Assembly: GCA_015258065.1 (NCBI GenBank)
Contig: JABZIZ010000015.1
Span: 1-63,608 of the forward strand
Length of the DNA stretch: 63,608 nucleotides
DNA from: Lachnospiraceae bacterium
GTDB taxonomy: Bacteria > Bacillota > Clostridia > Lachnospirales > Lachnospiraceae
Reading direction: 5' to 3'
The notes beneath the pieces were generated by a model. It saw nothing but the letters and a program-made list of their open reading frames with translations. It searched no databases and was not told where the DNA came from. The position numbers and the translations under genes are program-made. Below, piece by piece: positions 33,240 to 40,675 of this stretch; within the stretch, counting starts at the first letter, position 1, and every line of letters begins with the position of its first letter.

Positions 33240-34264
33240 GGGAGGAAACACGGAAGGGAAGAATTTTTTGGATTTTTGTCCTTGCCCTGCTGCTCCTCAT
33301 TCCGATCTGTTCGCTGATTGCACTTTGCCTGGGGCCTTTTCGCATTGCGCCTCTACGGGTGATAGAGGAATTCCTGTCCTCTCAGAAGGCAGGAAGCGCA
33401 CAGGACAACGTGCGCAGGGTGCTTTTTTACATCCGTTTGCCCAGAATCCTGATGTCGCTGGTTGCAGGGGCAGGTCTTGCAACCGCAGGCGCTGCCTTTC
33501 AGAGTTTATTTGGAAACCCGCTTGCCACCCCGGATACCCTGGGGGTGGCAAACGGGGCCTCTTTCGGAGCGGCGGGGGGGATTCTCCTTGGACTTGGCGG
33601 AATGGGAGTGGAGATCAGTGCGCTGTGCATGGGACTGTTTGCCGTTCTGCTGGTTTTTACACTCAGCAAAAGAATGAGTACGGGCAGTCCCTCTATTCTG
33701 CAGGTCATTCTGACCGGCATGGTAATCAGCTCTCTTTTTTCAGCACTGGTATCACTGGTGAAATATGCTGCGGATCCGCAGGATGTCTTGCCGGTGATTA
33801 CGTTCTGGCTGATGGGGAGTTTTTCAGGAGTGACGGTGCAGTCCCTGATCTTTGGTGCCCCCTTCATTCTTTGCGGCACCCTTTTGTTGTTTTTGTTGCG
33901 CTTTCGTCTCAATGCGCTCTCTCTTCCGGAGGATGAGGCGAGGTCTCTGGGCATTCCCTTACAGACAACCAGAATGCTGGTCATTCTCGGTTCCACCATG
34001 AGTACGGCGGCAGTGGTTGCCCTCTGTGGTTTAATCGGATGGGTCGGACTGCTGATTCCGCATATTGCAAGGATGATCTTCGGAAACGACAATCGCCGGG
34101 TGATCCCGGCGTCGATTCTTCTGGGAGCACTCTTTATGCTCCTGGTAGACACGATCGCCAGATGCATGACGGCGGCGGAGATTCCGGTTTCGATTCTGAC
34201 CGCCACCATCGGAGCCCCGGTTTTTATTCTTCTGCTGCAAAAAACGGGAGGACTGAACGGATGA
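33236..34264 (+). CDS. FecCD-family ABC permease
   Basis: A 342-residue permease with about nine to ten helices. LPRILMSLVAGAGLATAGAAFQSLFGNPLATPDTLGVANGASFGAA is the FecCD/BtuC signature, and GLIGWVGLLIPHIARMIFGNDNRRVIP is the conserved ATPase-contacting loop. It imports ferric siderophore, heme or corrinoid with the binding protein before it and the ATPase after it; genes overlap by four bases on both sides. Confidence 0.9.
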   Translation: MREETRKGRIFWIFVLALLLLIPICSLIALCLGPFRIAPLRVIEEFLSSQKAGSAQDNVRRVLFYIRLPRILMSLVAGAGLATAGAAFQSLFGNPLATPDTLGVANGASFGAAGGILLGLGGMGVEISALCMGLFAVLLVFTLSKRMSTGSPSILQVILTGMVISSLFSALVSLVKYAADPQDVLPVITFWLMGSFSGVTVQSLIFGAPFILCGTLLLFLLRFRLNALSLPEDEARSLGIPLQTTRMLVILGSTMSTAAVVALCGLIGWVGLLIPHIARMIFGNDNRRVIPASILLGALFMLLVDTIARCMTAAEIPVSILTATIGAPVFILLLQKTGGLNG

Positions 34265-35052
34265 ATTTTGAAGTAAAGGACGGCAGCTTCGCCTATCCGG
34301 GCGGAAGGGAGATTTTCCGCCGGATCAATCTGAAAATGGAAGACGGCATGACGCTTTCCGTTCTGGGTGCCAATGGGGTGGGAAAGACCACCCTGATGAA
34401 ATGCCTTCTGGGACTCTTATCATGGAAAAGCGGCAGCAGCACCTTGGACGGGAAGGACTTTGCCTCCTATGAGGCGGGAGAGATCTGGAAGAGGATCGCC
34501 TATGTTCCTCAGGCAAAAAACCTGATTTTTCCCTGCACCTGTGAGGAAATGGTTCTGTTAGGACGAAGCGCTTATCTCGGTATGTTTGCGATGCCGAAGA
34601 AGAAGGACAAGGAAATTGCGGAGGAGGCGATGGAACTGGCGGGCGTCACCCATCTGCGTCACCAACCCTGCAACCGCATCAGCGGCGGAGAGTTGCAACT
34701 GGTTCTGATTGCAAGGGCCCTGGCGGCAAAGCCAAAGCTCCTCGTCTTAGACGAGCCGGAGACGGGGTTGGATTTTCGTAACCAGCTGCTGGTACTGGAT
34801 CTGGTACAGAAGCTGTGCGCACTCGGGAAAATGGCCGCCATCATCAACACGCATTATCCGGAGCATGCATTGCGCATTTCGCAGAAGACGCTGCTCCTTT
34901 CCGGAGAGGGTGAGCACCTCTTTGGAGATACGAGAGAGGTGCTCACCGATGAAAATATGAAAAATGCGTTTCGCGTGAATCTGGCGCTATGCAAAGAAGC
35001 CATTCAGGGAAAAACGTACACCACGGTGATACCCGTGTCGTTGATTTCGTAG
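34261..35052 (+). CDS. FecE-type ABC ATPase
   Basis: A 263-residue ATPase: Walker A GANGVGKTT, signature ISGGELQLVLIARAL, Walker B LLVLDEPETGLD, switch NTHYPE. The signature glutamine is replaced (GGELQL), as in other FecE/BtuD members. It starts at the ATG that overlaps the permease stop; a longer frame to 34039 is open but lies within the permease gene. The nifH-like gene follows after 19 bases. Confidence 0.9.
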   Translation: MNFEVKDGSFAYPGGREIFRRINLKMEDGMTLSVLGANGVGKTTLMKCLLGLLSWKSGSSTLDGKDFASYEAGEIWKRIAYVPQAKNLIFPCTCEEMVLLGRSAYLGMFAMPKKKDKEIAEEAMELAGVTHLRHQPCNRISGGELQLVLIARALAAKPKLLVLDEPETGLDFRNQLLVLDLVQKLCALGKMAAIINTHYPEHALRISQKTLLLSGEGEHLFGDTREVLTDENMKNAFRVNLALCKEAIQGKTYTTVIPVSLIS

Positions 35053-35071
35053 TCGCACAAAGGGGGAGAAA

Positions 35072-35827
35072 TTGATCAAAATCGCAATTTATGGAAAGGG
35101 AGGAATCGGCAAGTCGACGACCACCTCCAACCTCTCGGCAGCGCTTGCCGTGAAGGGGATGCGCGTGATGCAGGTCGGTTGTGACCCGAAGGCGGATTCG
35201 ACCAAAAACCTGATGGAAGGAGTCCGGATTCCTACCGTGCTTCATACCATCAGGGAAAAAGGGGAGGGAGTCTGTCTTTCCGATCTTTGCTATCAGGGTT
35301 TTCATGGGATTGTCTGCGTAGAGTCAGGCGGGCCCACTCCCGGCGTGGGCTGTGCCGGAAGAGGCATTATCACGGCTTTTGAAAAGCTGGAAGAACTGCA
35401 GGCCTATGAAGAATACCGGCCGGACATCGTTTTCTACGACGTCTTGGGCGATGTCGTCTGTGGCGGGTTTGCCATGCCGATTCGCGCAGGGTATGCGGAT
35501 CTGGTCTTTGTAGTGACCAGCGGCGAAATGATGTCTCTTTTTGCAGCGGATAATATCGCGCAGGCGGTAAAAAATTTTGGAAAAAGAGGTTATGCAAGAC
35601 TCGGAGGCTATATCCAGAACTCTCGAAATGTGGAAAATGAGACGGCGCTTGTGGAGAAGGCGGCAGAGGAAGCGGGGACGAGAGTGATTGATATTGTCCC
35701 CAGAGAACCGGTGGTACAGCTTGCGGAAAACAGGGGACAGACCGTGATTGAAGCTTTTCCGGACAGCGAGATGGCGAGAAGATATGCAAGACTGGCGGAG
35801 CGGGTTTTGGAGGTGGCAAATTCATGA
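35072..35827 (+). CDS. NifH-like nitrogenase-type reductase
   Basis: A 251-residue iron protein of the NifH/BchL/CfbC superfamily. MIKIAIYGKGGIGKSTTTSNL is the deviant Walker A; VGCDPKADST follows; both cluster cysteines are kept, in PGVGCAGRG (near residue 94) and DVLGDVVCGGFAMPIR (near residue 129). The dimer would hold one 4Fe-4S cluster and deliver electrons with ATP hydrolysis to the component-1 proteins encoded next. It is shorter than NifH (about 270-290). TTG start with GGGGGAG ahead. No nifB, nifE, nifN or nifU-like gene is nearby, so nitrogen fixation is not indicated. Confidence 0.9.
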   Translation: MIKIAIYGKGGIGKSTTTSNLSAALAVKGMRVMQVGCDPKADSTKNLMEGVRIPTVLHTIREKGEGVCLSDLCYQGFHGIVCVESGGPTPGVGCAGRGIITAFEKLEELQAYEEYRPDIVFYDVLGDVVCGGFAMPIRAGYADLVFVVTSGEMMSLFAADNIAQAVKNFGKRGYARLGGYIQNSRNVENETALVEKAAEEAGTRVIDIVPREPVVQLAENRGQTVIEAFPDSEMARRYARLAERVLEVANS

Positions 35828-37086
35828 GCTGCGGATGTTTTCGGGACTCTCTTCATTATTCTTCTCCCAGCCACGGCGACTGGGGAGTCGTCAGAATCGG
35901 GATGTTGCTGCCGCAGAGCGTTCAACTCTTTATCTGTTGCAGCGGCTGTGGCCGTCACGGAGCACTGAGCGCCATCCATCAGGGATATAAGGACCGCCTC
36001 TTTTATTTATATCTGGATCAAAGCGATATTGTTTCCGGATACGACGACCTGATCCCGGAAGCGGTGGATGAAATTTTAAGTTGGTTGGAGAAAGGGCCAA
36101 GAGCCATGCTTCTGTTTGTCAGCTGCCTGGACGACCTGATCGGCACCAACCACGAGGCTGTGCTGGAGGAACTTCGCAGGAGACATCCGGAGATCAGATT
36201 TGCCTTTGCTCACATGAATCCGATTACTTTGAACGAGGCACTCTCCCCTCCGGTTTCCATCCAAAAGAACCTGTATGCCATGTTGGATGCGCCAAAAGAA
36301 AAGGATGGAGGCATCGGGTGCATCGGGAATCTGGAAAGAATTTCAGACCGCTCCGAGCTCTATTTTTTGATCCGGAGCACAGGGGGGAAGCTTCGACATA
36401 TTTCGGACTATACCTCGTTCGATGATTTTCAGGAAATGGCTGCCTGTAAGAAAAATCTTCTCCTGTTTCCGCCGGGAAGGGCAGCGGCAAGGGATTTGCA
36501 GGAACGACTGGGGACGGAATTTCTTTTTTTACCCGCCACCTATGATCTGGAGGAGATTGCAGAGAACTACCGAAGATTGGAAGAGTTCTTAGCATGTAAA
36601 TGGAAGGCAGAGGCGAAGCAGTGCTTAGAGGAGAGTCGAAAGCGGGCAGAGAAAGAAATGGAGGAAACCCGGGAAGCGCTCGGAGATTATCCGATCATCG
36701 TCGATGATACGGCAACGATCCAGCCCTTTGGGCTTGCCCTCACGCTTTTAAAAAGAGGCTTCCATGTGGTGCGGGTGGAAGCGGATGCTTGTGCGCCCTT
36801 TGACAGGGCACATCTGGAAGAACTGAAGAAAAATTACCCGAAGGTGGAGAGCTTCCAGCCGATTCACAGTTCTTCGGTTGCAATGGACAGACCGCTTCCT
36901 GAAAGCCTTGCGCTGGGGTTCGAGGGAGGGTACCTGGCGGGTTCTAAACACGTGGCGGATCTCTTTATGGACGGCGGTATGTTCGGTTATGACGGGGTGA
37001 TTTCTCTGATGAGAAGCATGCGGGAAGGAATGAAGCGGACGGGCGCTCTGAAGTCTCTTATCGAGAGCAAGGGACTGGTGGTATGA
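35824..37086 (+). CDS. Nitrogenase component-1-like protein, D-like
   Basis: A 420-residue protein of the NifD/BchN/CfbD-type fold, clearly shorter than NifD. ICCSGCGRHGAL near residue 38 corresponds to the second P-cluster-type cysteine region, and FVSCLDDLIGTNHEAVLEEL near residue 98 to the third (CPxGLIGDD in NifD). MSCGCF at the start provides more cysteines. The FeMo-cofactor cysteine and histidine of NifD are not apparent. It overlaps the nifH-like gene as ATGA. It should form a complex with the K-like protein and receive electrons from the NifH-like protein. Substrate unknown. Confidence 0.82.
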   Translation: MSCGCFRDSLHYSSPSHGDWGVVRIGMLLPQSVQLFICCSGCGRHGALSAIHQGYKDRLFYLYLDQSDIVSGYDDLIPEAVDEILSWLEKGPRAMLLFVSCLDDLIGTNHEAVLEELRRRHPEIRFAFAHMNPITLNEALSPPVSIQKNLYAMLDAPKEKDGGIGCIGNLERISDRSELYFLIRSTGGKLRHISDYTSFDDFQEMAACKKNLLLFPPGRAAARDLQERLGTEFLFLPATYDLEEIAENYRRLEEFLACKWKAEAKQCLEESRKRAEKEMEETREALGDYPIIVDDTATIQPFGLALTLLKRGFHVVRVEADACAPFDRAHLEELKKNYPKVESFQPIHSSSVAMDRPLPESLALGFEGGYLAGSKHVADLFMDGGMFGYDGVISLMRSMREGMKRTGALKSLIESKGLVV

Positions 37087-37146
37087 CGTGGGAGAAATTC
37101 CGTTTATGGGGGAAAGCCTACTCGTGTCCGATCAACGATGTGAGGC

Positions 37147-37296
37147 AGTATGATCCTTGCAGATGAGGAAAAACAAACTTCGCGGGCGGATTTGGCATTC
37201 CATCATAGGACCAATCCTTGCGGGTGAGGAAAAACATAAATTTGTTCATCACTAATACTTGCGCCTAATGATCAATCCTTGCGGGTGAGGAAAAAC
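37147..37296 (-). CRISPR. Mini CRISPR-like array, type I-E-like repeats, no cas genes
   Basis: Three 28-nt repeats at 37147-37174, 37208-37235 and 37269-37296 with two 33-nt spacers, period exactly 61 bases twice, as in type I-E arrays. On the minus strand the repeats begin GTTTTTCCTCACCCGCAAGG; the second and third differ only in the last six bases, near TGATCC, the usual I-E end. The copy at 37147 has several changes (CATCTG for CACCCG), as expected of a leader-distal last repeat. No cas genes are in the window. It sits between the D-like and K-like genes. Confidence 0.65.
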
Positions 37297-37312
37297 AGGA
37301 AGAAGCGAAAAA

Positions 37313-37339
37313 GAGGAAAAAGAGGAAAAAGAGGAAAAC
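37313..37339 (+). repeat. Three 9-bp tandem GAGGAAAAA units at a start codon
   Basis: GAGGAAAAA, GAGGAAAAA and GAGGAAAAC run directly into the ATG at 37341. Each unit is a ribosome-binding sequence, and each equals a segment of the 61-bp-period repeats upstream. Copy number could change by slippage and alter translation of the K-like gene. Confidence 0.8.
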
Positions 37340-37340
37340 G

Positions 37341-38654
37341 ATGGCGAGGTTATCAATGGTCATGCCGCCGTTTACACCGGATTATTCCGGAGCAGCGGCG
37401 GTCTTATTCGACTTAAATGCGGTGACGGTCCTGCATGATGCTTCGGGCTGCACCGGAAATTATACGCTGTATGATGAACCCAGGTGGTACGGCTCAAAGG
37501 CGGCGGTTTTCTGCTCGGGCCTGCGTCGGATGGATGTGATCCTGGGGGAGGATGACAAACTGATTGCCCGTGTTCTGCAGGCGGTAAAAGAAAGAGAGCC
37601 GGAACTGGTGGCACTGATCGCAAGTCCGGTACCCATGGTCATCGGTACCGATGTGGAAGGAATCGCACAGGAAATCGAGGAGCGTACAGGACTCCCTTCC
37701 ATCGGTGTGAATTGCAACGGAACGGACTATTATGATCTTGGAGCATTCAAGGCGGCAAAATTGCTTTTGTCCCGTTTTCTGGACCCGTCCGGGAAGGTGG
37801 TCCGGGGGAGGGTAAACATCCTTGGAGCTCTCTCCATGGATTATACGGAAGAAGAAATGAACGGGATTTGCTCCCTTCTGCATGAGGCGGGATATGAGGT
37901 CAACACCGTCTTTCCGAGGGGATACGATACCAAACAAATCCGGAAGATGGGAGAGGCGCAGGTCAATCTGGCGATTTCCCGCTTCGGTTTTTTACTTGCC
38001 AGGCATCTGGAAAAAGAAGTCGGTACGCCTTATCTCTGTACGGTCCCGGTGGGAAAAAGGGGAAAAGAGCGGCTTTTGAAGGGGCTTAAGGAAGTGTGTG
38101 TGAGCGGGAAGTCACAGATCATTTTGCAGGAAGATGGAATTGGTTCAACTCAGACGATGAGGCAGCAGGAAAGCGTCTCTAATCAGACCGCCGGGCAGGA
38201 GAGAACCGACTCCGGTCAGTTCACCGGGCAGGAGAGTAGTGATTCCGGCCAGTTCACCGGACAGTCGGGCACAGCAAACAAGCGCACAGTCAATCAAAGA
38301 AAGAAGGTTCTGATCATAGGAGAGCAAGTCTATGGCAATTCGCTAAGATGTGCCTTACAGGCTGAAGACCCGGAGGTAGAAGTCACGGTCTGCAGCCTCT
38401 TTGGGCAGGAGAAGGCGCTTGCGCTTCCTCAGGACAGAAATTTGAAAACGGAAAAAGAAATGGTGGAAGTCCTGAACGATTCCCGCTATCAGGAGGTAAT
38501 CGCGGATCCGCTCTTCCGGATGCTCCTGCAAGGAGAGCGCAGAGACGTGCCGTTTTTACCCCTTCCCCAGTATGCAATTTCCAGTAAGTTCGGGGGAGAC
38601 AGACCGAATTGGATGGGAAGGGAGATATCGTATAAAAAACAGGGGAATCAATGA
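37341..38654 (+). CDS. Nitrogenase component-1-like protein, K-like
   Basis: A 437-residue component-1 homologue. HDASGCTGNYTLYDEPRW (near residue 33) matches the NifK cysteine region, FCSGLRRMDVILGEDDKL the next, and LVALIASPVPMVIGTDVEGIAQE the STTCMAEVIGDD region, but the cysteine there is replaced, so a full P-cluster is unlikely. Residues about 268-320 are a hydrophilic Q/S/T/G insertion containing an 11-residue tandem repeat; afterwards the fold resumes at KKVLIIGEQVYGNSL and ends with DRPNWMGREI, as in other component-1 proteins. It is separated from the D-like gene by the 254-base repeat region and overlaps the next ORF as ATGA. Confidence 0.82.
   Translation: MARLSMVMPPFTPDYSGAAAVLFDLNAVTVLHDASGCTGNYTLYDEPRWYGSKAAVFCSGLRRMDVILGEDDKLIARVLQAVKEREPELVALIASPVPMVIGTDVEGIAQEIEERTGLPSIGVNCNGTDYYDLGAFKAAKLLLSRFLDPSGKVVRGRVNILGALSMDYTEEEMNGICSLLHEAGYEVNTVFPRGYDTKQIRKMGEAQVNLAISRFGFLLARHLEKEVGTPYLCTVPVGKRGKERLLKGLKEVCVSGKSQIILQEDGIGSTQTMRQQESVSNQTAGQERTDSGQFTGQESSDSGQFTGQSGTANKRTVNQRKKVLIIGEQVYGNSLRCALQAEDPEVEVTVCSLFGQEKALALPQDRNLKTEKEMVEVLNDSRYQEVIADPLFRMLLQGERRDVPFLPLPQYAISSKFGGDRPNWMGREISYKKQGNQ
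38187..38270 (+). repeat. 33-bp in-frame tandem repeat in the K-like gene
   Basis: CCGGGCAGGAGAG-type units start at 38191, 38224 and 38257, a 33-bp period. They encode GQERTDSGQFT, GQESSDSGQFT and a partial GQSG. Confidence 0.85.
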
Positions 38655-38890
38655 TTTTAGGAGAAGAAAGAATCCTTTCACATATCATGGTAAAAAACAT
38701 CTCTGGTTCACTTTTATCACAAATTACAGAGCTTTCACTGGTATGTACAGACCCATGCGAAGCTGGAGGAGACGTGACACAAATCGAAAGAGCAGGGAGC
38801 TCTGCGCTGTGGTTTCTCACAAGGGAAATTCAGCGATCATCTCTTCTAACGTATAAAGCATTGTGTTTTTTTTGGTTGCTTCCGCCATGA
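38651..38890 (+). pseudogene. Probably truncated ORF after the nitrogenase-like genes
   Basis: A 79-codon frame starting at an ATG that overlaps the K-like stop (ATGA) and has GGGGAATCA upstream, so it is placed like a real operon member. MILGEERILSHIMVKNISGSLLSQ reads like a protein start, but the frame soon enters the 3-prime end of a convergent gene and ends in a hydrophobic run. I do not recognise it. The simplest view is that the next gene of the operon was cut off when the accessory DNA on the right was joined. Confidence 0.4.
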
Positions 38891-40274
38891 TTTTCTTATC
38901 AAATCCGCTTTCCGAAAAAAGCGCATAATAGAACTTTGCTGTTTTTTTAAGGGAGGCAAGTTTTGCCAGCGTATCCAAATATTCTGAATAAGAAAATGGA
39001 CTCGTTTTCCATTTACATTCTCCCAGTAGGTATTGCTTGGCATCGGCACTGATACAAAGAAGATCTATTTCAGATTCCGCTATACGGACTCCCTTAGGCA
39101 TGGTTTCATCACGAACTGTCGTTTTTCCCATCCATCTTCCCATTTTGGCATAACGGAAAGGCAAAGCATTCTTTTTCTGCATTTCTCGAACAAACTCATG
39201 GCAGACAGACTCAAAAGGAATAGAGGCAAATTGCTGAAGCACAGGCTTGACTAAATATTCATAGACACCATCCACATCCCCATCTTCCAGCTGAGAAAAA
39301 TTCGTAAAGCAAAACGCATACCAGAAGCGAAAATAATGATCCGTCAAACGATAAATTCCTCTATTGGAATTCCCATGTTCTTTTATTCCCGCATCCACTG
39401 AAAATTCCCGTTCCACAATGCCCAGTTCCATCAGGTTCTTAAGGTACACACTGGTCTTGGAAGTATCCTCTACAAGAGACTTTTGGCTAATGGCATTCAG
39501 CTTGGTATTTCCCATGGCAACCGCCTCAATAATAGAATTGTAGATCGGAGTTTCTCTCAACTCCTGATGGAGCAAAAACTCCACCTCGCTATATAAAATA
39601 CAGCCCTTCGTCAAAATATTTCTTTTTATATTTTCCTCAAGAGATAAATTCGAATTCCACTGACATAAATAATGTGGTATACCGCCAAGAATAGCATAAG
39701 ACAACAGCTTATCTTTTGCAGAATAATTCGGAAAGAATTTTGCCGCATCATAAAAACCCATTTCCCGCATTTTGTAGATTCCGGTAGCCCTGCCATAGAG
39801 AGGATTTTTTTCTGCCAGTAATTCCTTTTCCATAAAACTCATGGCACTTCCGCACAAAACCAGCATCACATTCTTATCTCTAAGCTCCGTATCCCATAAG
39901 TTTTGTAGTATAGAGGGTATACTTTTATTGCCATGGCACATATAGGGGAACTCATCAATAATCAATAATTTTTTCTTTTCCCCATAAGGAAGCTCCTGGA
40001 TGGAGCGAAATGCCGTTTCCCAATCATGAAAGCTAGAGATATAGTTTTTTGCCGGAATCTCTTCTCGTAACATACAACTAGAAAAATTTCTGAGCTGCAC
40101 TGCATCTGTTGTTTCAGTACAGGAAAAAAAGACGTGGGGCTTTCCTTTACAAAACTCTCGTAAAGTTTCCGTCTTACCGACACGTCTTCTACCATATAAA
40201 ACAATCAGCTGTCCGCCACTTTCATTGTATTTGTTATTGAAAAAATTTAACTCGTTTTGTCTTCCGATAAACAA
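38817..40274 (-). CDS. AAA ATPase with DUF234-type nuclease-like C-terminus
   Basis: A 485-residue protein of the archaeal-type ATP-binding family. Walker A YGRRRVGKTETLREF near residue 30, Walker B LLIIDEFPYM, then sensor VLCGSAMSFMEKEL. The central part holds a winged-helix-like stretch, and the C-terminus has EIDLLCISADAKQYLLGECKW, the D...ExK pattern of PD-(D/E)xK nuclease folds reported for DUF234. TTG at 40274 is chosen because GGGAGGG lies six bases before it and the paralog at 43197 starts at the same residue; a TTG at 40295 is the alternative. Role in the cell is unknown. Confidence 0.8.
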   Translation of the reverse strand: MFIGRQNELNFFNNKYNESGGQLIVLYGRRRVGKTETLREFCKGKPHVFFSCTETTDAVQLRNFSSCMLREEIPAKNYISSFHDWETAFRSIQELPYGEKKKLLIIDEFPYMCHGNKSIPSILQNLWDTELRDKNVMLVLCGSAMSFMEKELLAEKNPLYGRATGIYKMREMGFYDAAKFFPNYSAKDKLLSYAILGGIPHYLCQWNSNLSLEENIKRNILTKGCILYSEVEFLLHQELRETPIYNSIIEAVAMGNTKLNAISQKSLVEDTSKTSVYLKNLMELGIVEREFSVDAGIKEHGNSNRGIYRLTDHYFRFWYAFCFTNFSQLEDGDVDGVYEYLVKPVLQQFASIPFESVCHEFVREMQKKNALPFRYAKMGRWMGKTTVRDETMPKGVRIAESEIDLLCISADAKQYLLGECKWKTSPFSYSEYLDTLAKLASLKKTAKFYYALFSESGFDKKIMAEATKKNTMLYTLEEMIAEFPL

Positions 40275-40675
40275 AGCTCGTTCCCTCCCGCTCAATACAA
40301 ATGTCTAATCTAGATTCACTAAATCACAATTTGAAATTATTATATCGAGAACAAAACGGGTAGGCAAGAATAATGTTATCTACCCTATTTAAGGGGGACA
40401 CCGATAGGGGAACATCATTTCTCCATTTTAAGTAATCCAGTAATTCCATTCATCACATTCTTCCCGCGGGTAGCGAAGAATAAATTTATATTATTTTTAT
40501 GTTTTCGCCACAGTTTATCCGAATTCGCCCCTTATGATGAAAAAGGTTATTTTGCCATTTGAAATGATTTTACAAGCCAAAAGAGAGACCATCTGCGTGT
40601 AAAGTGGTTTGCAGAGAATCTTTTACGATGGTTCTCTGTATTCATTGTATCATTGAAATCGAAAGGAGATTGTTT
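40275..40675. other. Intergenic stretch without a convincing gene
   Basis: About 400 AT-rich bases between divergent genes. I see no clear promoter, RNA structure or ORF apart from the ribosome sites at its ends. Confidence 0.5.

Noticed and set aside
37147..37296. Iteron-type replication or regulator sites in place of CRISPR
   Set aside because: The exact 61-bp period, 28-nt repeat with I-E-like ends and unrelated 33-nt spacers fit CRISPR better, but this alternative is not fully excluded.
35072..38654. Nitrogen fixation genes
   Set aside because: No cofactor assembly genes, short component-1 proteins and missing cofactor ligands make true nitrogenase unlikely.
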